This document shows positions 49,603-60,926 of a stretch of DNA of 64,000 nucleotides, one piece after another (position 1 is the first letter of the stretch; each line of letters opens with the position of its first letter). Below the pieces are notes generated by a model. The model was not told the DNA's origin, ran no database searches, and saw nothing but the letters and a program-made list of their open reading frames with translations. Where the stretch lies: NCBI GenBank assembly GCA_021521415.1, contig JAIQDT010003567.1:62001-126000 (forward strand), read 5' to 3'. This stretch comes from Bidens hawaiensis. Lineage: Eukaryota > Streptophyta > Magnoliopsida > Asterales > Asteraceae. The translations under genes were made by a program, and so were the position numbers.

Positions 49603-49937
49603 GGGAGATTTCAAATAAGAACCCCTTTGAGTTTTAAGAACTCGAAAGAACTCAGTGTAACGATTTTTTTTTCGAATTTGTTTTACACATGCGTAATATA
49701 TGTAGGTTACATACACGTAAAAAAATTACATAATTTTTTACACCGAGTCGAATTTTTACACACGTGTAACAGACGTAAAAGTTAGTGTAACCACTTGCAT
49801 CTTTATTCTCTCTTCTACTTTGACTTTTTTGCCAGATTTAATCTCAACCACATATTTCAATCCATTTAATTAAATCTGTGACCTAGAATAGAGTTCTTAA
49901 TTTCTTACAACTCAATCTGGTTCTCAAAAAATCCCTC

Positions 49938-49940
<3 letters not shown>
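49603..49940. mobile_element. MITE flanked by (TA)n on both sides
   Basis: Imperfect inverted repeats of about 50 bp (GGGAGATTTCAAATAAGAAC versus the complement of the right end) sit between (TA)n tracts at 49586-49602 and 49941-49991. Resembles Micron-type MITEs that lie in TA microsatellites; family assignment is tentative. Confidence 0.6.
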
Positions 49941-49995
<55 letters not shown>

Positions 49996-50827
49996 TTATA
50001 TCTCAGGTTTCGTTTCAATCTAGTTTGGTCACGCACTCATCATTAATATTATATTCGCAATGATTTACGATCATCGTTAGTTCAATTGCTATTGTTTTCG
50101 ATCAATAAACGATATTCCGGGATTTAAAGTTTTCGGTTAAACAATTTCCAAGTTTATAATTCTTTTACATTTTCATACATTCCAAAGTATAAGGTTCAAA
50201 TGGTAACTTATATTTATATTTATGTTTTAATACAATATGAAAGTCTAGGGACTGAATATGTAAATTCAATTAAAATAATAATAATAATAATAATAATATA
50301 ACTCAACCAGGTCCTTCCTTCCCGTGTTTTCCGGCGAACCTGGCTTTCCGGCTGGAGACCCAGCGGCTCCGGCGAGCCCCTTATCGCGTACAAACTCGCT
50401 AATAAACTCAATTAAAAGTTATAAAACGCGTAAACCATAACGGCAAATCATAATATTCGATTAATAACGAGTAACAACGACTAATCCAGGATTAATTGAT
50501 CGCGAAACGGCCGGAAATTATGAAAATCACAATAACTATCATTAAAACATAAACGTCCCAATTAAACCTATATAAAGGCCGCAAATCAACACCTAAACTT
50601 GTACCAATCCTCCTCTTTTTTTCCGGCCACTGTGTTCACCATCAATCCATGTCATTAACAGGTAACACTTATATGGTTTTGAACGATTTTTTAGTGATGA
50701 TTACAACCCCTAACATGAATTGAACCATTTAACGAACTTGATAGATTGAAAAGCTAGGGTTTATGTAAGAAGGATGAACTAGAACTTGTAAATTTATATA
50801 TTTTGTTTCTATTTTAAATTAAATTGT

Positions 50828-50909
50828 AAGTGTAGCTCAGTTGGTTAGTTGTGTGTGTATGGATTAAAAGACCCGGGTTCGAACACATGTCAGCTCATAA
50901 ATTTTTTAC
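50828..50909 (+). mobile_element. tRNA-like retroposon or minimal SINE
   Basis: Contains A box TAGCTCAGTTGG and B box GGTTCGAACAC at normal spacing, flanked by TAAATTGT at 50820-50827 and 50910-50917. It does not fold as an intact tRNA by eye. Confidence 0.5.
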
Positions 50910-52396
50910 TAAATTGTTTTTTTTACCTTTATCTTTTATATTTAAGCCAAAATAATATATAATAAATTATTTAAAAATCATAATAAATCAAATAAAATTA
51001 TTTTTCAAACTAAATAAATGTTTATAAATTAAGTATAAAATATATTTTATCTTTTTCAATCCAAAAACCGAACTTTCTTAAGCGTTACCCCATTAATTTA
51101 AATTCGTTCGTTAACTTTTCATATCATTAAACTTTAATTCGTTAAACTTATATTTCGACAATCGTAAACTATTAACTTTAAATTTGTTAAATTTATATCC
51201 GTTTGATAGTTTATAATTCGTTAATCTCAATTCATTAACTCTAAATTCGTTAAACTTTAATTCGGTAAAATTGCTTCATTAACTTTATAACACGTTAAAT
51301 TGTTGATTTTCAAAGATAAAATTTTCGATAAAAATCCGTGCCTCCATTTTCCCATGTTAATATTAGATTTTCTTTTAAGTTATAATACAATAGCTCGTTA
51401 TAAATTCCATTAAAGTTAAATATAATAATGCCATAAAATGCTAATAAAATATATTAAAATAGTGCAATATCCCGTTAAACCAAATTACTTAACTTCGAGT
51501 CCCAGTAGCTAGTTCTTGATTTTGTATTTTCGTTGTTATTTATAGTTCATGAGATTCAATCGTTTTGGATTCTTTAACGCACTTTTGGTTTCAGTTGCTT
51601 TGGTTTCGTTATTGTGCTTTTGGCTTTTCTTGGAAGTTTATCTTCAATTTGGAGGTGAGTTCTTCATAACCCCATTTTTAACGCTTTTTAATGTTTTGGG
51701 GGTAGCACGTCACAAGTTTTTCTTTCGTTAGTTATGCGCTTGTTTACAAACCGATTCACTTATATCGTACATGTTAATATTATTCGTGCATATTGTTTAT
51801 GATTATACGTGAACTTACTTGCAATGTGTTTATTGTTTTATTTGTGGAAGTTACGCAAACGCATACACATGGTGGGAGGGTCCGACGGGACGTACCCGTG
51901 CCGTCTAACGTTACGACTTCGGTTGTTTACGTAAGGTGGTTCTCATTTCCCCGACTTCAAAGGCTTCGGCTGAATGAACGGGCGGACGACACTATTTGAT
52001 TTCATTTACTTTACGCTTGAATACTTATTGCATGACGATTGTTGAATCGTGATTTTCTATATATATGTATACGCAAAAACTTATGAAAGCTCACCAACTT
52101 AAATGTTGACAAAATATATTATTTTCAACGTGCTACAGGTTGAATCGATGGTATGCTAAGGACGAAGATCATTAGTATGCCTTAGGATATTGAAATAAAA
52201 AAACTTGTTTACTTTCCCGATGAAGTGCTATTGTTTTCCTTTTATTTATGAACAATGTGTGTACTTTTGATGATATGAAATGAATTAATTATAATTAATG
52301 TCGCTTTAATAGCGTTGCGAGCTTATAAATGATCTGTACGTTACACCTGGGCGTATTCCGCTTAAAGCCAGGGTGTTACATTTATGGATAAAATAG

Positions 52397-53250
52397 TCAT
52401 TGATTACCCAAAGTTCCTCCTTCACCTTCGACTAATGTTCTGACCATATCAGTATGACTTTCTAAATCAACATCAATCTCAGTTCTAGTTACAACCGTTT
52501 TTCTTACCTCTACCTCCACATCCAAAGGCCCAAGTGTCGGTTCGAGATTTGGGGAAGGGGCCGCCAGTTGCATTTTCGGTACCTCCTCACTTGATACGTT
52601 TCTGGCACCTCCACCGGTTACATCTCCACGTTAAGCCTCCAAAAGGTCTGCCATCAGCTCGCCTTGGTCAAGGTGATTATCAAGGTTAGGAAACGGAGTA
52701 GCGCTTACACCTCTCTTCGTAGGCTACACATCCACATTCTCGCATTACTGGCTCTCCAATAATGGGCTAATGGCCCGTCTAGGCCTTTTTCGAGAAACAT
52801 TCAGGTCCCAATGGTCTTTTCGCTTATCCGCTAAATTTGAAAACATCCCCTCCTTCCCAACACGTACAGGACAAGAAAAAAATGAACCCAGTAGAGTTGA
52901 GATTAGTTTGATCTCCCATGCAACGTTTTGCACCTTCCATATGCACATTACCTTTTCGAGGAGGATAATCATTACCCCCCACCCAGTTCATCTCCCTCCA
53001 TTACCAACACCGGGGTCAATTTCCGGCCAGCCCCAACTGTTTTTTCTACCGGTTGTAACGAATCCAATCTCGCCTTCCTCTAAGTCGACTTCGGTATCCA
53101 CTTCAATACCCCCTTCTTTCAACGATGATTCTACCACCATTTTTCCAAACTCCGAGAACCACAAAGTAGCATCTTTCGTTACCTGCACCGGAAACTCAGC
53201 CCTCTTCCAAACTACCGTCACTTCTTCATCTATCCGAGTACCTTCTTAAC
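52397..53250 (-). pseudogene. LINE ORF1, C-terminal part
   Basis: One reading frame runs from about 53250 to TGA 52399-52397 with internal stops at 52988-52990 and 52745-52747 and one or more between there and 52520. The frame is acidic with DLEEGEIGF, a phrase common in the linker of plant L1 ORF1 proteins, and ends VEGEGGTLGNQ. No DUF4283 or zinc knuckle is left. The stop overlaps the ORF2 start as ATGA, suggesting coupled reinitiation. Confidence 0.65.
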
Positions 53251-53255
53251 TGTTA

Positions 53256-53637
53256 TAATCTAGGGTTCGTTTAGTTTTAAGAAGTAAAGTTCAGTTTTAG
53301 ACCTGATTATTTCTTAGATTAAGTGGGTTTTGGATAAAAATCACTTGGATTCGGGTACTTAACTTGTAATATCTGAAAACCCGAACCCAAAGTGATAAGT
53401 TTCATAGAACCGGGCTGACACACAAGTTCAATCCCCAAATTGTTGCAGAACAGACCAAATGCACGGGTGCTTTCATAAAACACGCCCCCATGGTCAATAG
53501 AAATCAAACCAAACTCAAAACTGTCAAAAACTTGCAGCACGGGGGCATGCATCTGAAAGCACGCGGGTGGGCGTTGCTCTCTATTCCTGATTTCAATTTT
53601 TGTTCATGCCTGTTTCACTAATTTTCATACATTTCAG
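53256..53637 (+). promoter_or_regulatory. upstream region of the Athila late ORF: CACG motifs and splice acceptor
   Basis: CACGGG/GCACGC-type motifs occur at about 53460-53570. A pyrimidine-rich tract then leads to CATACATTTCAG directly before the ATG at 53638, an excellent 3' splice site, suggesting expression from a spliced subgenomic RNA. No donor can be identified because upstream parts are missing. Confidence 0.45.
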
Positions 53638-54271
53638 ATGGCTGAGGTAGGAGATGACTTCCACGCATTAACGAACGAACTCGAAGGGACGACATTGCTC
53701 GAGAAAGGCTAGGTTACATGACCGAAAGGAAACCAGTACCAAATTTCTACGTATGCATGGATATGTTAAGGGAGGTTAACCAACTTGAAAGATACAACAG
53801 CCTTGTGAAGGGACCATGAGCCCATGTGTTCGGTTGCAAAGGGAGAGTGGTAACCAAGTTAACCAAAGAATTTTTAGCTTCGTTCTCAATGAAGACAAGA
53901 AGTTTGGATATGTGGGATGATGAAGGAGTGGAATTCAGAATCGGGGGGTGTGGTATACCACCTCGGTTACTCAGTTGGTAATTGATATGGGGATTTACAC
54001 CGCCAAAGAAACAGACACGGCGATGTGGTTTGAATCTGGACCACCTTTTCCAATGAAGATGACAAGGAAACCGTAGAACCAAGTAACACGAGAATGGAAG
54101 CATGGGCACAGTTGAGGTATGGTGATGAAGAGTACATTCCAAGCAGCACCAAGAGCATCGCCCTCCGCGGCCCGCTTTTTCGCTATATTCACCGATTGCA
54201 GAGCCACAATATCACTCAGCGTGGTCAGAGCGAGGGAGTCGTGAACCTCAAAGATCTATGGGCCTTATACT

Positions 54272-57200
54272 TGTGACATTCATGACAAAACCAGCACGCC
54301 TTAGTAAATACGTATCGAATAAACGATTAACCGGTTATTGCGTATCGAACAAACGAATAACCAAACGGGTCTGGTTATGACTCGGATATCCCGGGGGTAT
54401 CTATAAGTGATATAAGTATATTATAAGCTAACATATTGATATTATGGCCTTAGTACAATAGCAAATCAGTTACACGAAAACATACTCGTTTAACTACCCG
54501 CTATGACTTTAAACGCAAAATATAGTTCCAAAACAAGGATTGTATCATCCGTTAAGCCAAAAAAGACTTACAAAACATTTATTTGGAATGTTTTAAGCAA
54601 TCCGTGAAAATATTTTGGATTTTTACAAACAAATGGTACATTTTTATAAATTTACAAAAAATTGGCCGAAAATAACTCGTTTTCACGCACTTTGTCGTAC
54701 CCGATATATTTTTCTTACCAAAAACGAAATCGAAATAAACTTGGGCTCGGGAGTTCACGTTCAGGCATGCAAAACGAGGCAAATGGGCCCAAAATGGAGC
54801 CCAAGGGGAGGGCCTAACTTCCGACCCACCAAAGAGGACTCCACCCCTCTTAAGTTTCCTTTATATAAAAAAAATAATAAGTTAGATATTTCCATAATTC
54901 TTGTAACTTCTGGACCAGCAAGACCTGTTCTTCCTTACCCCATACAAAACCTAAGGTAATCTTAAAATTTTTGATCAGTTTTAACTTGTTTAATCATGTT
55001 TAATTATGTATAAACATAGTTTAATTACCAAAAATCACTTCTAACCATGCAAAAACCCTAAAAATTGTCCAAAAAGGTGATTTGTTCATACACATGGTTA
55101 GGAACCTGGTTTGATAAGTTTTTTTGGCCATAAACACGTATTAAGGGGTTTAAATCGCGTTTTTACGGTTCAAAAGTTCGGTTAAAAGCCCTAACCGAAA
55201 GCCTAAGTTTCAGGGCTGATATTTTGATGATACATGCTTGGTTTTGTGATATAGGACTTGTAGTTACTCTAGCTAGAAGTCCAAGAACCTGGAAAAGTGG
55301 GAAAATGGTTTAAACAGTCGAAAACAGCAAAGGTATTGTTGAACTGCTCGTTTAGGGGCTGTTTAGGATTCGATTGTGACATGGTTGTTGTTAGTTTGTG
55401 AAACTTTTTAGGGATAACAAGGGCCATATTAATGAGTCCCTGTTCAAATTTGGTAATTTTTCGACAATCCGAGAATATTTGGCGAATTTATTACCGTTTA
55501 GGGGCGTTTATTTGATAAAAATACTTAAAATGCTTGAAAAATTATGAAATTTTGTCGAGAACTCAAGTATGGCATAATATGATCACATATGAAATTTGGG
55601 GTCATTTGGATAACCCTATCTATGTTTTCTGGATCTGCATTTATTCGAGTTGTTATAGTTGTTTTTGGCTCGAAAAGGTAACTTGGCAAAAGTGTTAGAC
55701 TCTTAAAACTAGACATGGTGTTTTGGGAGATATTTGGATCACTCAAAAATTTTGTCGGATGTTTTGGAAATCGTTTGGTATAAACAGACGATTTTCGGGT
55801 TAAATATAGCATATAAAATGAATTTTTATAAATTAATAAATCAGTAAATAATTCCAGAAATATTTTTATAAAAATTCTACATATTTTAATTGATAAGTGT
55901 ATAAATTCTCATAATTTAATGATAAGTGGATAATTAATTGTGCTAAATTGAAGGTTAAACAAATTCAATTCTGATAAAAACCGACGAGTTCGTGATTAAC
56001 GAACCTGTTGGAATATCAGAACATCGAGATTGATCAAAAATTATATTTTTGGGTTAATTTAGTAAAACGAACTTTTTGGGAGAAATCTGAACAATTTGGA
56101 TTAATTGTGCGCGTTTTTCTCCAAACCAGATTGAATAAACGGAAATGAGTCCCGTAGCGAATCTAGACATCCAATCCACGATCTATCTTTATAAATTTAA
56201 TCATTTTATCAACCAACACATTTACCCGAGTTTATATGGTCATACATGTTTTCCATACACGTAAACGATCAATTTGGCCCAACAAGTGAAACGGTGAAAC
56301 TGAGCCAAGTTCGGTTTTAATACTAGACATTTAACAACGTCACAATCTAAGCCTATAGGCATGTTCTGGGTGTGACAACTATACCCAGACTAGATATACA
56401 GCCCAATTTAGTATGAAGATTATATCATCATTATCATCATCGTACTCAGTATATCCCACCAATAGCAAAGCTATAGTAGGGTCTGAGGAGGGTAAGATGT
56501 AGACAGCCTTACCTCTACCCCATAAGGATAGAGAGGCTGCTTCCGGTGAGACCCCCAGCTCGATAGTAGTTTTGCATCAAGCCTTGGACATAAGGCACAT
56601 AGCACTCAATCATCGGGACACCGGCTGATCGGTGCATGTACCCTTGTCTTTCGGCTATCAACGCCACTACATGATGCCTGATTAACCGTCCGTCACTTTT
56701 AACGTTATTTTCACGAGATTAGAAAAATAACATCAAAATTAGTGCAATTTCACTTTTGCCCACCCGAGGGTTCACACATATATACATCATATGTGCGCAC
56801 CGCAAGCAGGGCTATAGTATGAAGATTATAATAATATTAATATTAAAATTAATATTATTATAATATTGATTATAGGATTTGAGTGCTAGCAACCAGAACA
56901 AACTGCTATCTGATATCGTGTTGAATACCGACTAAACCGTGAACTTCATAACCCCTCTTTCTAAACTGTTTTACGAACTTCTGGGGTGAAGAGCATGTTT
57001 GTTTATATCTATATACCTGAAACATTTGATGATATGAATTATCTAAGTACTAACACATGAAAGTCCTCACTAACACAGTGATTAAATTCGAACCGGTGGC
57101 TTATAAATGGTACTATTGGTTTGACAAACCCAAAGGAAATCGACCTGGTTGCCGTGTCACACATAACGCCATTTGCACATAACCATAATTATACAAACAC

Positions 57201-57751
57201 ACTATGTAGTGTTAGACATAGCTATTCGGGGCATGTTATGAGCGGAAGGGGGCCACAGTGGTTGATTGAGCGTGGGAAATGGAGGCACGCAGCAAGAAGG
57301 AACAGTCAAGGCTTCACCGTGGCTTAGCATAATTACGTCATAAACATACAAGCAAACGTGCTGGCAAATGTACTTACGTACATACTTGCGTACTTACAAA
57401 CTATGATTGATGTATGCATAAACTGTTTTCTTGAAACTTGTGAAACTCACCAACTATTTGTAGTTGACCCTTTTTAACATGCTTTTTAGGTGTACTAGAT
57501 TTGGATTAGAAAGCTAATGTGCTACGTGTTGGACTTGCGATCAATGCGGGGTAAATTGATTCAAGTCTGCTAGTAAGAAGTAAAGCAGCTTAATAGGCTG
57601 GTTTAGATATCACCTAGTCTGTACAAGAAATTAGAACAATGTAAAATATTGTAAATTAGTTTGTATTGTTCTTTTTAAACAATGTGGTTGATACCAGAGG
57701 TGTCTGTTACATTCCCGTTAATGCTTTCGCATTTTGCTTAATGGGGTGTGA
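54272..57751 (+). mobile_element. solo LTR, TGTGACATT...GGTGTGACA, inside the Athila ORF
   Basis: Perfect TSDs ATACT at 54267-54271 and 57752-57756, and the host reading frame continues across them. TATA-like TTTATATAAAA near 54860. About 3.07 kb net of the SINE-like insertion. An internal GGGTGTGACA at 56368-56377 mimics an LTR end but has no matching start or TSD. Confidence 0.82.
56425..56814 (-). mobile_element. SINE-like (or RTE-tail) insertion with GAT-repeat tail
   Basis: Flanked by identical 16-bp TSDs TAGTATGAAGATTATA at 56409-56424 and 56815-56830. On the minus strand it contains GGAAGCAGCCTCTCTATCC and GTAGAGGTAAGGCTGTCTAC, resembling the conserved 3' Angio-domain of plant SINEs, and ends in a GATGATGATGATAATGATGA tail. 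No clear tRNA A/B boxes, so a 5'-truncated RTE-type LINE tail is the alternative. Confidence 0.7.
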
Positions 57752-58382
57752 CAATACTGCATCAAAAACAATGTTCCCTGCAACATAACCCTTTTTTTGT
57801 TAGCTATTCAAGACAAATGCTGGTGCAAGGAAGCCCAAAACACCGATCTTTGGAGGTCTGTGGATTTACAAGCTCTACAAAACCTGTCAGGCAGACTTGG
57901 AAGGAACCAGAAGCCCAGAGTCCACCCCCCCCCCCCCTCGACCTCGGTCTTTGTATGAGTATGGGTATCGTCCAACAGATCTCCAAGGATCCACCACAGT
58001 GGCGATTCCAGGATATATACAACCAGATTTGGGATCCTGAGAATCCCGTTGAGATGACTTTGCTATCATACCAGAGGATGGGAGGACCACCACCATGATC
58101 GGCCCATCGTCGCACCAATTCCCACCCTAGCGGACCAAGATCATCGCCCGCCAATGCTAGCTCATCGCAACCCAACCCGTATTCATTTGAGGGGCATCAT
58201 AATTTGATAGATCGCTACTACACCAACACTTTCACATCCATTGACAAGTTAGCTGGTCAGATTTCAGCATCTGACGCACAACAATGCGGCCGAGTACGCG
58301 GAGATGAGACAGGATATTCGTTACCTGGTCGCATGGACCAACACTGGGGTCCTTTTGACCCTGAGCACCCGGGTAACTAATT

Positions 58383-58526
58383 AGTAGCGGTACTAGCAAG
58401 CGCGGGGTGTGGGGAAAAACGGGAGGGTGGTGATAACTTTATGACATTATTTTATCATGGTTATTTCTTAAGACAATTTTATGTATGTTTGTAAACTGAT
58501 GGTGATGGTGATGGTCGGTTCCTGGG
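58383..58526 (+). other. Athila element 3 sequence after the late ORF
   Basis: Short noncoding remainder up to the inserted copia-type element; GGTGAT repeats near 58499-58512. Confidence 0.4.
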
Positions 58527-59025
58527 TGTGAATGCGTTATAGAGCCTATTAATCTAGTCGCTTTACCGATACGTTAAGATCGTATTCAATACGTTAAAGG
58601 ATGATTGCATTACATGATGAAGATACATTAAGAGTCTAGAGAGAACCCAGCAGCATAACGTTACATGGAGGATAAATAAGCACGGATCTCTAGGAAAACT
58701 AACTAACTTAACCTATATATAGGATAGACACATTCGTTAGAGCTCATTCGTTAGACATACTAACGAATGAGCCTTTCCACTAGCGAAAGGCCTCTCATTG
58801 GTTAGCCTCCGTTAACGAATGAGGTAATACCTTAACGAATGAGTCACCATTCGTTACACTGTAGGAACGAATGGGCTCCTAACTTAACGGATGGCCATAG
58901 CCATTAACGAATGAGCCTCATTCGCTAAACATGCTTAGCGAATGAGCCATTTTACATTAAGTGTAAAGACTAAACTACCCCTAGCCTATTCGAACAGCTG
59001 CGGACACCAAATCTATGCACTAACA
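58527..59025 (-). mobile_element. 3' LTR of the non-autonomous element
   Basis: Plus-strand ends TGTGAATG and ACTAACA. A palindromic TATA CCTATATATAGG is at 58712-58723, and about 12 CATTCGTTA/TAACGAATG motifs fill 58731-58944. Confidence 0.92.
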
Positions 59026-60910
59026 GACTCCCCTGTTTCCATAGCTGTTGAATGCTTTCCAACACTTTAGCATCCAGTACTTTAACCTCCAATACGTTAA
59101 CGTCGAATACTTTAGCGACTAATACGTTAAAGTTGAATACTTTAACCTTGAATACTTTAAAGTTGAATACTTTAACCTTGAATACTTTAACTGCATATCA
59201 TCAGCCATAATACGTTAACTCTCCCTTGGCTGATGATTCTCGGGCTTGTGCAAACAGAAAAAATATAACTCTTTGTAAGCAAACCAATAACTTGTAGCTT
59301 CTCATATCAGATATCCCCCTCAAATAAGCATCTCCAGGTGATCCTTCCGATCATCAAACTGGCATATAATATGATTCAATCTAACGAGTCAATTAGCAGC
59401 AAGTTATCGGCTACCTGTTGCACTAGTAAAGTAAAAAAGTCTTTATATTTGACCTCATCACACATCTTCATGAACAACCCGATCATTCAACATCTTTCAC
59501 TTTGGTCTTCACTCTCGCGATAACGTCTATCCCAAATTATCACTCTTTGAAGCTCTTCGGCGTCCCATTCGTTAGGATGCGCTACTGCTTTGCGCATATG
59601 ATTCAAAGTTCCAACCTTCGTTAATCAATCCCAAACGATCAAATTCATCAATCCAATAACAAGACCCATATATTCCTCAATCAAATCAACCCATTCAAGA
59701 ATTTTCCCCTTCAACAGAAGCAATCCGTCGAATACTCGTAGCCAACATAGTCAGGATCAAAGTCCCTTAGAAAGAAGTAAACGGACAGACACTCATATCC
59801 CACATAGTCAGATTTCAATCTCGAACAAATCAATCCACGATCAAAGAACAATTTCAGTCTTGGACTCAGTCAAACGTAGCTTTGCAATCCATGAATTACC
59901 GCCTGAATTGTAGTAAATTTTCAAGAAATCCTTGCAAACGTAAGAAAATACCAATCAAATAAACTCCTTGAAATTTTTATCTCCCCCTTTTCTTGACAAA
60001 TTCGGCAAGATCTTGAACAAATCTTCGAAATTCTTCAATAAACGCTTCTTTAACTTAATCGGTACTCCCCTCGGCCCCTCGATATGCGTGAAAGGTCGGC
60101 CGGAAAATATATCATCAAAATTTGCAAGAATAGTGTCCCGCACATTTGAAATATCCACGTAAAATTTTGTTTAAGAAAATTTTCCGAAAATACTCTTTTT
60201 TTTATCTCATACATTACATTCCTCTTTCGTTTGAACAGTGGCACATTCGTCCACATCCATCCTCATTCGCTACAACAGTAGCTTCATACGTTAACCTTGA
60301 ATTCACATTCGTTACATTTGGACGAATGGGTATCATTCGTTATATAGTTCCTCATTCGTTGACTGGTTTAATCTCTCATTCGTATGAACAGTACACGAAT
60401 GGTCTCCTTAACGAATGAAACTCACATTCGTTAAACCTTTAACGAATGAGCTCATTCAGTAACACTCCGTTAACGAATGGCCTTTTAAATTAACGAATGA
60501 GTTGTAAACCGAAAAAACGCGAATCGCTGGAATAAGTTGTTACATTCATCAGAAAAACGGTTATCACCACCGGAATCTTCAAATCTTCGTCAAATCATCA
60601 TAACAAATCATCAAATTCATCATGAAGACTCGGATTTTATCCAGGATCATGAATCGATAATCAATTTTATCTATAAACATTTATTCCTTGTCAATTCAGA
60701 TCTGCAACTTAAAAGCTTCAACCATGGCGTCCATGGCGGATTCTGATCAAACCACCAATTAATCATCACAATACATTACATAGCTTCGGATTTTGATCAG
60801 GAACACAAATAGATCATCATATTCATTGATTATCCATTGAATCGTTCAAAATCCGATTAAATCAATACGTTAACACCGATGAACAACGAATACGTATCAC
60901 GAGCAACTTC
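59026..60910 (-). other. noncoding interior of the non-autonomous element
   Basis: Contains a minisatellite of TTGAATACTTTAACC-type units (59068-59215, about nine units) beside the polypurine tract, and a second CATTCGTTA/TAACGAATG array (60245-60510) downstream of the PBS. Short open frames (for example 60158-59955) show no known domain. Confidence 0.75.
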
Positions 60911-60924
60911 CGGCTCTGATACCA
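60911..60924 (-). other. primer-binding site (initiator tRNA-Met)
   Basis: Minus strand TGGTATCAGAGCCG, two bases after the LTR end. Confidence 0.95.
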
Positions 60925-60926
60925 GT

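Larger units (their letters stand above)
49525..52380 (+). mobile_element. solo LTR, TGTAACATTC...GGGTGTTACA, inside the LINE
   Basis: Perfect TSDs TTTAT at 49520-49524 and 52381-52385. TATA-like CCTATATAAAGG near 50568-50579 gives plus orientation. No coding domain or PBS. End sequences place it with the LTRs at 8209 and 54272 (chromovirus-like, inferred). It houses a (TA)n-flanked MITE and a tRNA-like insertion. Confidence 0.85.
45887..52400 (-). pseudogene. LINE ORF2 (endonuclease, reverse transcriptase), split and degenerate
   Basis: Starts at ATG 52400 (MTILS), is interrupted by the solo LTR, and resumes at 49519 with NIRRVGDS, then the endonuclease IYETK motif (catalytic Glu) near 49440 and VGDFNE at about 49120. 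A Gly run from a 20-C tract (48988-49007) lies beside SFTYVSDRG. RT keeps GDFRPISLIGCLNK, FKVDIEKAYDSLNW and GLRQGDP (48098-47580), but the Y/FADD box near 47480 is replaced by a stop and has lost one Asp codon. The C-terminal zf-RVT (CSICGLTEESAEHIMVSC) is at about 46250. No RNase H domain. Dead copy. Confidence 0.9.
45741..53255 (-). mobile_element. L1-type LINE, interrupted by a solo LTR
   Basis: On the minus strand: ORF1 C-terminal part (53250-52397), ORF2 start (ATG 52400), insertion of a solo LTR (49525-52380), then endonuclease, RT and zinc-finger C-terminus, a 3' UTR and an A-rich tail ending at 45741. Net length is about 4.65 kb. ORF1 lacks its N-terminal part, so the element was probably 5'-truncated on insertion. 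I could not find its TSD. Confidence 0.88.
53638..58382 (+). pseudogene. Athila late ORF (ATHILA ORF-1-like), split by a solo LTR
   Basis: Recognisable pieces in plus orientation include FYVCMDMLREVNQLERYN, LTKEFLASFSMKTRSLDM, GIYTAKETDTAMWFESG and the segment at 54100-54271, then resumption at 57757 immediately after the solo LTR and its TSD copy. The style (xEFLASF, FRIGG, MGIYT, GRGQSE) matches my memory of the ATHILA ORF-1 family (PF03078), of unknown function. At least two stops and three frameshifts are visible before 54271, and more after 57757, where a 13-C run (57925-57937) lies. The position before the 3' LTR is that of envelope-like ORFs; no fusion or membrane motif is evident. Not functional. 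Confidence 0.65.

Noticed and set aside
1137..49991. CRISPR, operons, ribosome-binding sites or other bacterial features
   Set aside because: The window is eukaryotic nuclear DNA; the regular repeats are microsatellites and LTR motif arrays without spacer structure.
56368..56377. GGGTGTGACA as the end of another nested solo LTR
   Set aside because: The following five bases have no partner TSD or TGT start; the outer LTR 54272-57751 has perfect TSDs and a continuous host frame.
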